Shown here: in pieces, positions 16,978 to 26,248 of the stretch
Layout: each line of letters starts with the position of its first letter
How positions within the stretch are numbered: position 1 is the stretch's first letter
Assembly (NCBI GenBank): GCA_003598085.1
Contig: QZKU01000084.1
Span: forward strand, 1 to 64,000
DNA length: 64,000 nt
Source: Candidatus Abyssobacteria bacterium SURF_5
GTDB lineage: Bacteria; Abyssobacteria; SURF-5
Reading direction: 5' to 3'
Made by a program: the position numbers and the translations under genes
The notes under the pieces: generated by a model
Databases searched by the model: none
Seen by the model: only the letters and a program-made list of their open reading frames with translations
Told to the model about the DNA's origin: nothing

Positions 16978-17391
16978 ATGAATCATCTTCAAGAGATGAT
17001 TGAAGCGCATCCTGGAAAAATCAAGATCGACAAAAACAATCTGATGAGAACAATCGACACACTCACTTCGTGTGCCGATACGTGCATTCTCTGCGCGGAC
17101 GCCTGTCTGGCAGAGGACAATGTGAAGCAGCTCGTGAAATGCATTCGGCTCAATTATGACTGCGCCGACGCTTGCAGCGCCGCCGCGCGAATGCTGCTTC
17201 GCCAGGTGGGCGCAGACATGGGCCTGCTTCACAAACAACTGGAGGTCTGCGCCGCGGCATGCCGTGTCTGCGGACAGGAATGTGAACAGCATGCAGCCCA
17301 CCACGAGCATTGCCGTATTTGTGCGGAGACCTGCCGCGCTTGTGAAAAAACATGCGACCGCATCATTCAGGAAATGACGGTGGCTCGCTAA
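16978..17391 (+). CDS. cysteine-rich copper-storage-like four-helix protein (DUF326)
   Basis: 137 residues from the ATG preceded by AAGGAG. Many cysteines sit on helices in CxxxC and CxxC pairs (SCADTCILCADAC, CAAACRVCGQEC, CRICAETCRACEKTC), as in DUF326 and Csp proteins that store Cu(I) within a four-helix bundle. No signal peptide is seen, so it would be a cytosolic Csp3-like store. It ends the stress group and is followed by a strong terminator. Confidence 0.85.
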   Translation: MNHLQEMIEAHPGKIKIDKNNLMRTIDTLTSCADTCILCADACLAEDNVKQLVKCIRLNYDCADACSAAARMLLRQVGADMGLLHKQLEVCAAACRVCGQECEQHAAHHEHCRICAETCRACEKTCDRIIQEMTVAR

Positions 17392-17408
17392 TCTTTGAAA
17401 GAAAAGGA

Positions 17409-17453
17409 GCCTGTTTCCGCTTCTCGCGGAGAAGAAACAGGCGCCACGTTTTT
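17409..17453 (+). terminator. terminator after DUF326 gene
   Basis: GCCTGTTTC pairs with GAAACAGGC, with an inner TTCTC/GAGAA stem, and a T run (GTTTTTC) follows a few bases later. Confidence 0.75.
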
Positions 17454-17494
17454 CAGGTCGGCGGCAACAGCGGTTATTCCTGCAGGAGGAATTT

Positions 17495-18355
17495 TCAGCC
17501 GTTTACAATGCGGCCTCCATTGGGGTGAAGTATCTGACCGGTCATGTACGACGAGTCATTGCTTGCCAAGAAAACGTAACAGGGGGCTACTTCTTCCGGC
17601 TGGCCGGCTCGTCCCATTGGAGTGTTTCCGCCGAATTCCGCAACGTGATCCTCGTCATAGCTGGCCGGGATCAAGGGTGTCCAGATGGGGCCGGGGGCCA
17701 CTCCATTCACGCGTATGCCCCGGTCAACGAACTTCAGCGCCAGCGATCGCGTGAGGGCGACGATCGCTCCCTTCGTGGAAGCGTAATCAACCAGTTTCGG
17801 ATGTCCGAGATAAGCGGTGATGGATGCGGAATTAATAATGACGCTGCCCTGAGCGAGGTGTGGAAGAGCCGCCTTGATCATGTAGAACATTGAGAAGATG
17901 TTGGTTTTGAAAGTCTTTTCAATCTGTTCGCCGCTGAGCGCAGCGAAATCTTCCACAACATGCTGTTCGCCCGCGTTATTTATCAAAATGTTCAATCTGC
18001 CGAAGGCTTTTATTGTCTTCTCAACCGCGCGGAAGCAGAAAGATTCCCGCCCAACGTCTCCGGAAATCAAAATGCACCGGCGCCCTTCAGCCTCCACCAG
18101 GCGCTTGGTGTCAGCGGCATCCTCATGCTCGCTCAAATACACGATTGCGACGTCCGCACCCTCTTTCGCAAAAAGGATGGCTACCGCGCGGCCGATGCCG
18201 CTGTCGCCGCCGGTGATCAGGGTGGCCTTATCGAGTAGTTTCTCGGAAGGTTTATAGTGTGCGCTTTCGGTGAGTGGCTTGGGTCGCATCTTCGAGCGGA
18301 TGCCAGGTTGTTTCTGCCGCTGGCGCGGAAACTGTTTCTTTCCTTTCTCTGCCAT
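17495..18355 (-). CDS. SDR oxidoreductase, general-stress YhdF/YghA type
   Basis: 286 residues. The basic leader and the NAD(P) motif TGGDSGIG, NNAG, the catalytic YASTK pair and the C-terminal MTGQILHPNGG are typical of the YghA/GSP39 branch of short-chain dehydrogenases. Members reduce small aldehydes or sugars under stress. The substrate is unknown. It shares the strand with the PHP-kinase gene just upstream (23-base gap), so the two may form an operon. Confidence 0.85.
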   Translation of the reverse strand: MAEKGKKQFPRQRQKQPGIRSKMRPKPLTESAHYKPSEKLLDKATLITGGDSGIGRAVAILFAKEGADVAIVYLSEHEDAADTKRLVEAEGRRCILISGDVGRESFCFRAVEKTIKAFGRLNILINNAGEQHVVEDFAALSGEQIEKTFKTNIFSMFYMIKAALPHLAQGSVIINSASITAYLGHPKLVDYASTKGAIVALTRSLALKFVDRGIRVNGVAPGPIWTPLIPASYDEDHVAEFGGNTPMGRAGQPEEVAPCYVFLASNDSSYMTGQILHPNGGRIVNG

Positions 18356-18378
18356 TTCGGTTCCTTTCTCTTAATAGA

Positions 18379-19926
18379 TCAGTCGGCGCGGAATTCGGCA
18401 TGCGATTCGTGGATGGACAGACTTGTGAGGCTATGCTCGGCCTCCACCAGTATCCTCCACAAGTTCTCACTGTCTCCGAGACCGATTTTTATCAGGAAAT
18501 AGATGATGCTCAAGCTGGCGCGGGCCTTGAACAACTCGACCTGCGCAAGGAAATCGTCGCCCGCATCCTCTGCATATTGCAGGTAAGTGGCAAGAAAGAA
18601 ATCTTCATTCACCGTCTTCAGCACGTCCCGGTGATGGAAGAACTGGCTACGAAACTGGGTTATGAAAGTGCCGACGTCGAATGCGGGCGGCATGCAGTAG
18701 GAATCATCAAAGTCCACAGCTGAAATATAGCTGGATTCGCTGTCGTCGGGATTGTCCTGCCCGATGAATAAGTTTTTCGGGTGATAATCGCCATGCCCCT
18801 GGACCATGCGCTCAGGATGATGCAAATATAACACCCGCTCCGCTTCCAGGACATGGTTCGTGATCTCGCTGATGCGGCGGGCATGCTTCGGGTCGATTCG
18901 ATCGGAATTGGAGACATAATGCGCCAGCCGGTGGGGCTCGGTCTCCATAAATTCGTCGGGCGGCGTTATCTGAAGCTTCATATTATGCAGATTCGCCAGC
19001 CATTGCGCCGCAAGCTGCAGATAGAACCGTGCATGCTCGACATCGGCTCGCAGGACCCGCTCAAAGAGGGTTCTCCCGCGAACTCCTTCCTCGATCAGGA
19101 CCAACTCTTCCGCATCCGAACCAAGGGGACGCGGCACGCGAAATTTTCCGCCGTGGAACGAATACCGACCCAGTTCTTTCAGAATGTGAGAAGTGCGGTT
19201 ACCGCGCTCCCACGCATCCAGTCTGTTGTAGCGCTTGATCACCAGATTTTCACGGACCTTATTCGCTCCCTTCAATCCGATGACAAGCTCCACCACCTCA
19301 ATGTGCGGAGCTCTTGATCGAGTGATCTCCTTATATAAGGGGCGACAGCGACCGGCTCTTATTTCGGCGGCGAGGTCGCCGATGCTTTTAACAGGATGCT
19401 CGAAAATGGTGGGATATCTGCCGACATTGGCGGTTGAGTGAGCGTCGGTTCCGCCGGTTGCCGCAAACTTGTGCCGGTGCCAGTCACGCACGCCGCGATT
19501 CAATTCCACAACAGTATGATTCGAGCTGAAGATCTCGACTGCATCCCGATAAGGATTCGTCAGGCCCTCCGGAGAGGGCTTGTGGCCGTTGCGATACGGG
19601 TGCGCCCAAACGATGGCGGCCTCAGGAAACTCCTGCCGGATGGCGGGAAGCGGGGTTTTTTCGGAAAGCGTGCGTTCGGCCCCGTATACCAGCACGTGAC
19701 CGGCATCTGAAGTGGCTACCTCTTGCCCTGCGAGAATAATAAAGTATTCGGGAATGCCTGCGCGCCGGCGCAAATCCTCCATTTCCTCCGGCATCCAGAG
19801 ATAATGGTGATCGGTCAGAACGATCCCCTCAAACCCCATGTTATGGACGGCCTGCACGAGAGAGACCGCGTCGATCCGGCTGCAGACCGAATGTTCAGAG
19901 GTGTGGGAATGCATTTCGAGAATCAT
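18379..19926 (-). CDS. PHP-domain phosphoesterase fused to an APH-like kinase
   Basis: 515 residues. Residues 1-205 form a PHP domain with its metal ligands (HSHTSEHS, TDHHY, AHPYRNGH and GGTDAH), expected to hydrolyse a phosphoester with two or three metals. From about 225 to 480 lies an aminoglycoside-phosphotransferase/choline-kinase-like domain with HGDYHPKN (His378, Asp380, Asn385) and the metal motif DFDD. The fold resembles a small-molecule kinase. Each half keeps its catalytic residues. Together they suggest addition and removal of phosphate on one metabolite, but that substrate is unknown. No target or resistance role should be assumed. Confidence 0.75.
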   Translation of the reverse strand: MILEMHSHTSEHSVCSRIDAVSLVQAVHNMGFEGIVLTDHHYLWMPEEMEDLRRRAGIPEYFIILAGQEVATSDAGHVLVYGAERTLSEKTPLPAIRQEFPEAAIVWAHPYRNGHKPSPEGLTNPYRDAVEIFSSNHTVVELNRGVRDWHRHKFAATGGTDAHSTANVGRYPTIFEHPVKSIGDLAAEIRAGRCRPLYKEITRSRAPHIEVVELVIGLKGANKVRENLVIKRYNRLDAWERGNRTSHILKELGRYSFHGGKFRVPRPLGSDAEELVLIEEGVRGRTLFERVLRADVEHARFYLQLAAQWLANLHNMKLQITPPDEFMETEPHRLAHYVSNSDRIDPKHARRISEITNHVLEAERVLYLHHPERMVQGHGDYHPKNLFIGQDNPDDSESSYISAVDFDDSYCMPPAFDVGTFITQFRSQFFHHRDVLKTVNEDFFLATYLQYAEDAGDDFLAQVELFKARASLSIIYFLIKIGLGDSENLWRILVEAEHSLTSLSIHESHAEFRAD

Positions 19927-20114
19927 GAAACTCGCCTGGCTCTATACAACCTTTAACTCATTGTCCTGTTTAACTTTAACAATTATCACGCCACCCCGCC
20001 AATAAGGAGACCGCCTGCACAGACGTTCCTGATTTTCAGGCCGATTTTTCTCGAAGGCCGCGGGAGGACAGGGGCAACATTTCCCCCGAAGCGGAAAGAA
20101 GCCAAGAAAACTAA

Positions 20115-20143
20115 TTGCGGCTTCTTTGCGGCATTGTTATAAT
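20115..20143 (+). promoter_or_regulatory. sigma-70 promoter for rubrerythrin-like gene
   Basis: TTGCGG and a perfect TATAAT are 17 bases apart, about 40 bases before the ATG at 20183. An inverted repeat (AAAGAAGCC/GGCTTCTTT, 20095-20127) overlaps the -35 region and could be an operator. Confidence 0.6.
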
Positions 20144-20182
20144 AAGTTGAACAGGCGCGGGTTCTGAAAAGGAGGAGGCATC

Positions 20183-20713
20183 ATGAATGTTTTCAAATGC
20201 AGGGTTTGCGGGGATCCCTACGTCGGCAACACCAAGCCCTCCAACTGTCCCTTCTGCGGAGCGCCGGCAAAATTTATTATACTGGCTGACAACTGGGTTG
20301 AGCCGGAACCCCCAATTCTGAGCGATGTGACCAGGAAACATCTCGAGAGCGCGCTGAAGCTGGAGGTGGATAATGTTCAATTTTACCGCTGTGCTATGAA
20401 TGCTACGGATGAACCGCTCACAAAGGAGATGTTCAAGGCTCTTTCACGCATCGAGAGCGAGCATGCTTCGGTGATTTGCAAATATCTCAATGTTCCGAAA
20501 GTGGCGGTGCAGGATGTTCCGGAAATTTGCGGGCTGACCACTCGCGAGGAGCACCTGGAAGAAGCCCTGCGGCGCGAGCAAGAAGCGGTAAAATTCTATT
20601 CAGCGGCCGCTCGAGGGACCACCGAGGAACCGGTCAGAGAATTCTTTGAGGCGGTGTCGGAGGTTGAGAACGACCACATCAGCCTTTCGCAGCTGCGCCT
20701 GGGGATTGCATAG
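20183..20713 (+). CDS. rubrerythrin-like protein with N-terminal rubredoxin-type knot
   Basis: 176 residues. The N-terminus is a small Cys4 iron or zinc site (Cys6, 9, 22, 25), followed by two ferritin-like helix pairs with repeated ExxxE/ExxH motifs (ALKLEVDNVQFY, IESEHA, EALRREQEAVKFY and EVENDH). Rubrerythrins reduce peroxide in anaerobes. Here the small knot is at the N-terminus instead of the usual C-terminal rubredoxin, so it is a reverse-type variant. The good promoter with an overlapping inverted repeat fits stress control. Confidence 0.85.
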   Translation: MNVFKCRVCGDPYVGNTKPSNCPFCGAPAKFIILADNWVEPEPPILSDVTRKHLESALKLEVDNVQFYRCAMNATDEPLTKEMFKALSRIESEHASVICKYLNVPKVAVQDVPEICGLTTREEHLEEALRREQEAVKFYSAAARGTTEEPVREFFEAVSEVENDHISLSQLRLGIA

Positions 20714-20766
20714 AGCAAGCGACGAAAGGGATGTCCCGTTTCTACTTTTTACGGAAGTGCGTGCAG

Positions 20767-21126
20767 TTATTTTTTTCCGCCGTGATATTCCAAGGCCTTG
20801 AGAGCGAATCTGCTCGATACGGTGGCCGGTCCGCCTCCCATTTCGATTCCTACCTCGATCGCCTCCAATACTTGCTCCTCCGATGCTCCGGCTTTGAGAG
20901 CTTGTGCCGTATGCCACTCGATGCATGATTCACAGTTGATCACGATGGAAATGCCAAGAGCAACGAGTTCCTTATATTTCTTCTCAAGGTTTCCGCTCGA
21001 GAAGGCCTCTTTTTCCAAGTCCAGAAAAGTACGGTAGACGCGGGAGCCTTTTGAAACAAGATACTGGTGAGCTTTCTTCCGGTCATCGATAATTCTTTCC
21101 AACTTCTCCCTATCTTTCTCATCCAT
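20767..21126 (-). CDS. AhpD-like carboxymuconolactone decarboxylase family protein
   Basis: 119 residues with the AhpD-type redox motif CESC (Cys65 and Cys68) and His72. Such proteins act as thiol-dependent peroxidase partners or have unknown roles. It is convergent with the rubrerythrin-like gene and reads on after the membrane gene, only ten bases downstream of it, so it is probably cotranscribed with that gene. Confidence 0.8.
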   Translation of the reverse strand: MDEKDREKLERIIDDRKKAHQYLVSKGSRVYRTFLDLEKEAFSSGNLEKKYKELVALGISIVINCESCIEWHTAQALKAGASEEQVLEAIEVGIEMGGGPATVSSRFALKALEYHGGKK

Positions 21127-21136
21127 ACGAACCCTT

Positions 21137-22486
21137 TCATTGAAGGCCTACGCCAGCCGATTCAGTCGCCCGGCGTTCTTGCTCACCGGAAGCCGCAGGC
21201 TCGGCGTCATCCACCTGCCGGACCACAAAAGCGAAATAGAAGACATATGCGAAAACGACGGCATAGAAGATCAGACCGACATATCTTTTCCAGATCACCG
21301 GAACATGGTCGAGCAGAAATGACTGCAAGATGACGAACCACACCGCCTCGTGGGGGAAGCCCTTGCGCCGAGACGCGCCCCAAAGAATCACGAATATCGA
21401 CGCCACCGCTGTGTACTTGTCGATGTACGTATACTTTGCGAGTACGGGCAGGAAAAAGGATGCCAGCGCGATCAGAGCGCAGAACCGGCTTGTTCCCGGC
21501 TTCACATCTTTTTTCCAAACGACTGCGGCAACGAATATGAATGAAGCCGCGAGGATCATCGAACTCGAATGCAGCTTGAGCAATTCCCGCAGGGGCTCCT
21601 TGTCGAATATCCATGCGCCTGCCTGCACGAGCAGATTCACGAAGCTCACGTCCATGATGGGCAGCAGCGCCGGCGTGACAAACAGGCCTTCGTACAGCGC
21701 GCGCGGATGCGCGATAAGGAACGGAAGCAGGATAAGAAGGGGGATCGGCGTTCCCGCCGCAAAGCGAGCCGCCTGCTTCACCGAAACCTCTCCCTTCACC
21801 ATCTCTTTCAAAATAATCGCCGCAAAGACCGCGGTGGCCGGTAGCGAGGTCAGTTTTGTCATCAGCGCCATCCCGTTCCAAAAGCCGGCGCGGCCATAGC
21901 GGCCGCGGCTGAGCGCGGTCATTGCGAGGATCAGAAACAGCGGTGCAACCAACTCGAAGCGGGCAGCATACGTCACAACCCAGAACAGCAGCGCCGAGAA
22001 CAGCACCAGCAGCGTCACTGTGGTGGCGGAAAGTTCATCGTCGATCCCAAGCGTATTTTGTAAGACACTGCCCGCTTGCCAGGCAAGAAGCCCGCCGAGC
22101 ACGATATACGGCAGGCCGCACAGCATCATCATGACCATGCCGAACGGCTCGACACCGAACCGGTCCGCTATGAAGACGACCGGCGCCTGCATGTAAGCCA
22201 TCAGAGGAGGATATGGCAGCGCCACGCCGTCGGGCGGGACAACGTCGGCGGAATATTTTCCGACGTACATACTGAAGCTGCCGTCAATGATGGAACGCGC
22301 GCCGATGATCTCCGCCACGACGTCGTAATTCATCATCAGGTCGCCCGTCAGGTCGGGCACGTGCGGGTCGAGCTGATTGGCCGGCGCCATCATGATGCGG
22401 AATGCGAATCCAAACGCGATGTAGAGCAGTATCATCGCGAGGCGCAGTCGGCGGAGTTGGTTGTTGGGTGGAGGAGATGGCATCAT
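21137..22486 (-). CDS. polytopic membrane protein, GT-C/DUF2029-like
   Basis: 449 residues with about ten to eleven hydrophobic segments and a large first periplasmic loop after TM1 containing aspartates (PHVPDLTGD). This is the layout of GT-C mannosyl or glucosyl transferases such as DUF2029 proteins, which use polyprenyl-phosphate sugars. The actual donor and acceptor cannot be told. The C-terminal 25 residues are hydrophilic. Confidence 0.65.
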   Translation of the reverse strand: MMPSPPPNNQLRRLRLAMILLYIAFGFAFRIMMAPANQLDPHVPDLTGDLMMNYDVVAEIIGARSIIDGSFSMYVGKYSADVVPPDGVALPYPPLMAYMQAPVVFIADRFGVEPFGMVMMMLCGLPYIVLGGLLAWQAGSVLQNTLGIDDELSATTVTLLVLFSALLFWVVTYAARFELVAPLFLILAMTALSRGRYGRAGFWNGMALMTKLTSLPATAVFAAIILKEMVKGEVSVKQAARFAAGTPIPLLILLPFLIAHPRALYEGLFVTPALLPIMDVSFVNLLVQAGAWIFDKEPLRELLKLHSSSMILAASFIFVAAVVWKKDVKPGTSRFCALIALASFFLPVLAKYTYIDKYTAVASIFVILWGASRRKGFPHEAVWFVILQSFLLDHVPVIWKRYVGLIFYAVVFAYVFYFAFVVRQVDDAEPAASGEQERRATESAGVGLQ

Positions 22487-22500
22487 AAAAAACGGCTCGG

Positions 22501-23835
22501 TTAATCCGGGGTCATTACCTTCATGAACGGCTTGAAGAGCAGGCTCCTGTAGAATTCTCCCGGAACAGGATAATGGCGTATTCGGTCGCTGAAATAGTGC
22601 GCATCCTCGTCATTATAACCGGCGAGGCGGCATGCGGCCAAGTAGCCGTTGTTATGGCCGGGCATCACGCCAAGCCCGTTATAGGCTGCGCTGACAAGAA
22701 TATTCCCGCCGAAAATCGGACGTGCGATTTCGCGGCCGTCCAGCGTGTGACCGGTTACTCCATGCCACCCCTCGGTGAGCTGAATCCTGGAAATCCAGGG
22801 ATACCGCTGCTCGAACATGCGACGTGCGAGCTCTTTCGCGCCGTTAATATCGGTCCACCTGCAGGAATTGAAGCTCGAATAGCCGAGCACGATCCGGATG
22901 AAGAAATGGCCGCTCGGGGTAAGCACGGTTGTCACCGGCAGGATGTTGCGCTCGAATCTCAGCGGCCAGCGATCGAGCGCCTTCTCTGTGATTTGGCCGG
23001 ATGTAAGCGGTCCGGTCGCAAAGGTGAACTGGTGAACGGGCAGGAGTATGGAGCGTAAAATTCCCAGGCGAGCGGTATATGCATTGGTCGCAATGAAAAC
23101 GGAGCGGGCAATCACCTTCCCGAGCGGCGTCGAAAGACGCGCCGGTTTCCCATCCTGAATCCGGACGACGGGCGACTCCTCATACAATTTGACGCCCACG
23201 CGACGGGCCGCCTCCGCATGGCCGGCGACCAGTTTTCCCGGATGTATGGTGATGTAATCGCCGGATTCGAGAGCACCGGCATAATAGGAGGATTGAAGAG
23301 ATGTGCGCAACTCGCCGGCGGGAACCCATTTTGCGCCGGGGAGCGTTGCGGCAAGTTTTTGCGCGTCTCGTTTGGAAGGAAATAACTCGAGCGTTGCGAC
23401 TTGCTTCAGATCGCAATCGATTTCTTCTTCCGTGATGAATTGAATCAGGCGATCGAAGCCGCGCTGTGTGAGGGCGGTCATTCCGAGGCCGCGATAGGAT
23501 CGGCTGACGGCGCCTGAATTTCGGGAGGATGCGCCCGAGCCGAGCTTGTGGGACTCGAGGAGGATAACTGAGAGATCGGGGCGAAGTTTTCTGAGGTAAT
23601 ACGCGCACGAGAGGCCGGTGTACCCGCTCCCGATAACGGCAACGTCCGCCTCGATTGTGTCCTCCAGCCGCGGCGCAGGAGGAATAGGCGCCTCATTCAT
23701 CCAGAGGCTTTCACCGCGCGCGTCGCCATATTCGACGCTGGCGGGAAATGGGAGGGCGGCGAGTCCGGGAGCTGCGGCGAGGCCGGCGCCGGCCCCGGCG
23801 AGAGAGAGAAACCTGCGGCGCGAAAGCTTCATCAT
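22501..23835 (-). CDS. Tat-exported FAD-dependent oxidoreductase
   Basis: About 444 residues from the adjacent ATG codons at 23835/23832; the longer frame to 23895 starts with a non-signal leader. The twin-arginine motif SRRRFLSLAG starts the signal. The FAD motif GSGYTG and the DAO-family motif GSGASSRNSG follow. The C-terminal part has GWHGVTGHT and GYLAACRLAG. It resembles exported amino-acid or amine oxidases of the DadA/GlpO superfamily. It should work in the periplasm. Substrate unknown. Confidence 0.8.
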   Translation of the reverse strand: MMKLSRRRFLSLAGAGAGLAAAPGLAALPFPASVEYGDARGESLWMNEAPIPPAPRLEDTIEADVAVIGSGYTGLSCAYYLRKLRPDLSVILLESHKLGSGASSRNSGAVSRSYRGLGMTALTQRGFDRLIQFITEEEIDCDLKQVATLELFPSKRDAQKLAATLPGAKWVPAGELRTSLQSSYYAGALESGDYITIHPGKLVAGHAEAARRVGVKLYEESPVVRIQDGKPARLSTPLGKVIARSVFIATNAYTARLGILRSILLPVHQFTFATGPLTSGQITEKALDRWPLRFERNILPVTTVLTPSGHFFIRIVLGYSSFNSCRWTDINGAKELARRMFEQRYPWISRIQLTEGWHGVTGHTLDGREIARPIFGGNILVSAAYNGLGVMPGHNNGYLAACRLAGYNDEDAHYFSDRIRHYPVPGEFYRSLLFKPFMKVMTPD

Positions 23836-23974
23836 GGCTTCGCTCCCATAAGAGAAATTGGGGACATAATACTTATTCTTTTTGCAGGCGAGCATCCGGC
23901 AAGATTTGAATAATCAAGTGCATGCGAACCGGAATCGCCGCATAACAGAGATAAGTAGTATGCCTCCCATTTCG

Positions 23975-25024
23975 TTAGATTACGAAGAAAAGTCCCACAA
24001 TGAAAATCAGGAACAAGCCTGCGGCGGCAAAACCGAGGTTCCTGAAGAAATCGGTCCGAATAAGCGGCACCGTCCACATGAGGCTGTGGACCTGGGAGGG
24101 AAGCATCTTGCCGTGAATTACGGCCTCCACCTCCTCGAGCAAATCCTTGGCGAGCAGCCTCATCGCCGCACTTCCGATCTCGGCCGAGCCGGCCTTTGGA
24201 ATGCCGCTGTAGGTCACCAGGTGATCGCCGTAGTTCCACCGCGAATTGAAAAGCCAGCCGAGCGTGCCGCCGAGTCCGTTCAGAATGAGCGTCGCCTTGT
24301 CCGCGAGTCTCCTCAGCCGAGCCAATCGTAAGACGCCGCCGACTATCTTGCTCAGCTTGAAGAAGATCTTGACGCGAGGCGGCTGATCGAATTCGCACCT
24401 CTTGTAGACATCGGAAACCAGGTCCGGCCGATACGCGAGCATGATCGAAGTCTCCAGAACGCCGGCGTGTTCTCCGCCGGTGGCGAAAGCCCGCCGCTCC
24501 AGATCGGTCAACGGCCTGCCAAGCTCGGCCTCGAGTTTCGGGATCGCTCTGCCGTCGGTATACGGATGAAGCACGCGGATTGACGGCGCGAACATGGCCA
24601 CTTTCTTGCGGAGGCTGATGCGGTGACACGCCTCCTCGATCGCGGGAGAATGGCGCGGACCGCCATGGCCGTTGGTGATCACGATGTACTTGAAGCCGTG
24701 GCGCGCAAGCGATTTGCCGAATCCCATGACTGCGCTTCTTACGGTGCGCGGGCTGACCGAGATCGAGCCGGGCAGCGGCAGCTCATCGGTGCCGAGCGTC
24801 AACGGCGGATACACGACGACCGACCAGTCCGGATGCGCCTTGGCAAAGAGTTCGGCCACTCCCGCCGCGGAGGTTGCCGCGGAGAAGGTATCCATCCCCA
24901 TCGGCAGGTGATGACCATGCACTTCGAGCGCGCTCACGGGCAGAATCAGCAGCGTCTTTTCCCGATCCAAATCCCGCATCTGAGGATAAAGCATTTCCTC
25001 AGCCTTGAAGATGTTTGGAGTCAC
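23975..25024 (-). CDS. creatininase-family amidohydrolase with C-terminal anchor
   Basis: 349 residues from a GTG that has AAGGAGGT five bases upstream; an earlier in-frame TTG lies within that site. The zinc-site motifs LEVHGHHLPMGMDT, NGHGG and GGEHAGVLETS place it in the creatininase family, which includes creatininase and ArfB- or MftE-like peptide/amide hydrolases. A hydrophobic helix at the very end (about 325-349) is an unusual addition that would tether it to the membrane. The substrate is unknown. Confidence 0.8.
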   Translation of the reverse strand: MTPNIFKAEEMLYPQMRDLDREKTLLILPVSALEVHGHHLPMGMDTFSAATSAAGVAELFAKAHPDWSVVVYPPLTLGTDELPLPGSISVSPRTVRSAVMGFGKSLARHGFKYIVITNGHGGPRHSPAIEEACHRISLRKKVAMFAPSIRVLHPYTDGRAIPKLEAELGRPLTDLERRAFATGGEHAGVLETSIMLAYRPDLVSDVYKRCEFDQPPRVKIFFKLSKIVGGVLRLARLRRLADKATLILNGLGGTLGWLFNSRWNYGDHLVTYSGIPKAGSAEIGSAAMRLLAKDLLEEVEAVIHGKMLPSQVHSLMWTVPLIRTDFFRNLGFAAAGLFLIFIVGLFFVI

Positions 25025-25161
25025 GGTGACCTCCTTGTTCAAAAAACAGAAAACACCATCAGAATAAATGAATTATTTGCCATGCCTTATGATTGGGATG
25101 GATAGGGAATTCCGCTGCGAGGCTGCGCTTCCTCCCGATAGTGCAGTTCCCGATGCATGAA

Positions 25162-25191
25162 TTGTGGATAAGGCAATTGGTATCGTATATT
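25162..25191 (+). promoter_or_regulatory. promoter candidate for SDR gene
   Basis: TTGTGG and TATATT are separated by 18 bases and lie about 50 bases before the ATG at 25242, in an AT-rich divergent gap. Confidence 0.4.
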
Positions 25192-25241
25192 ATATAGCAT
25201 ATGCCGAGTTTTGTGGAGTTTTTTTTCAAGAGGAGAGCATT

Positions 25242-26069
25242 ATGAGCAGATTTGAAGGGAAGACGGCATTTATAACGGGCGTGGGGAGAGTTACGGGAAT
25301 CGGCGCCGCAATAGCGGTTCGACTTGCGCGCGAGGGCGCCAACGTTGTTATCAGCGACATCTGCCTGGAATTGAAAGACGCCCCCGGCTATGGAATGGGT
25401 TCGTGGGACCAACTAAACGAGACAGCCGAAACTATCCGCAAGGCGGGGGGAAAGAGCATCGCCGTAAAATGCGATGTTACCGATGCGGCCGATGTCGAGG
25501 CCGCATTGGAGAAGACCGAAAGCGAATTCGGAGGCATTGACATTCTGGTCAATAACGCCGGCGGCAACCCCGGCTCCGCGCCGATCCTGATGATGGAGGA
25601 AGCGGCGTGGCGCAAGACGCTCGAAATCAATGCGACGGGCGCATTCCTGTGCTCGAAGGCGGCGGCACAGAAGATGGTGGGGCGCGGCGGCGGCAAGATC
25701 GTGAATCTGTCGTCGCGCACGGCGAAAACGCCCGCTCCCTATCTGGCCGCCTATATCGCGGCGAAGCAGGCGGTAATCGGACTGACCCGGGCGATGGCGC
25801 TCGAACTGGCGCCTTTTCATATCACCGTTAATGCCGTTTGCCCCGGATTCATTGATACGGATCTGACGCGCGAGGGACACGCACGACAGGCGGACGCGCT
25901 CGGCATTTCCATTCAGGATATTGTGGATGAAAAAGTGAAGGCGATCCCGATCGGTCGTCCCGGCACACCGGCGGACGTCGCCGGAGTAGTGGCTTTCTTG
26001 TGCTCTCCGGATGCCGATTACATGACCGGCCAGGCCCTCAATATCACCGGCGGATGGGAAATGCATTGA
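25242..26069 (+). CDS. short-chain dehydrogenase/reductase
   Basis: 275 residues from the ATG preceded by AGGAGAG; longer frames lack a site. Cofactor motif TGVGRVTGIG, NNAGGN, the catalytic serine in NLSSR and a YIAAK pair mark a classical SDR. The C-terminal MTGQALNITGGWEMH is like sorbitol/ketoreductase members. The active-site tyrosine segment reads AYIAAKQA. Substrate unknown. Confidence 0.85.
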   Translation: MSRFEGKTAFITGVGRVTGIGAAIAVRLAREGANVVISDICLELKDAPGYGMGSWDQLNETAETIRKAGGKSIAVKCDVTDAADVEAALEKTESEFGGIDILVNNAGGNPGSAPILMMEEAAWRKTLEINATGAFLCSKAAAQKMVGRGGGKIVNLSSRTAKTPAPYLAAYIAAKQAVIGLTRAMALELAPFHITVNAVCPGFIDTDLTREGHARQADALGISIQDIVDEKVKAIPIGRPGTPADVAGVVAFLCSPDADYMTGQALNITGGWEMH

Positions 26070-26150
26070 GTTCACCGGCTTTCCTCCCTGGAAAGTGTCC
26101 ACAGTTTCCGTCAGCCGGAGCATCGAGAGGAAACTTGTTGTTGCTTGAAT

Positions 26151-26179
26151 TTGAAATGATGGCCACGTTGATCTATAAT
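26151..26179 (+). promoter_or_regulatory. sigma-70 promoter for PAS kinase gene
   Basis: TTGAAA and a perfect TATAAT are 17 bases apart and about 70 bases before the GTG at 26249. Confidence 0.65.
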
Positions 26180-26248
26180 AAAATTCGATAAGCTCTTTCG
26201 TCAGTTTCTCGAAAGTGCCATGATTATGGGGCAATAAAAGGAGAGTTT

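Noticed and set aside
18379-19926. antibiotic-resistance role for the APH-like domain
   Set aside because: The APH fold is shared by many small-molecule kinases and the PHP fusion and neighbours give no support for drug modification.
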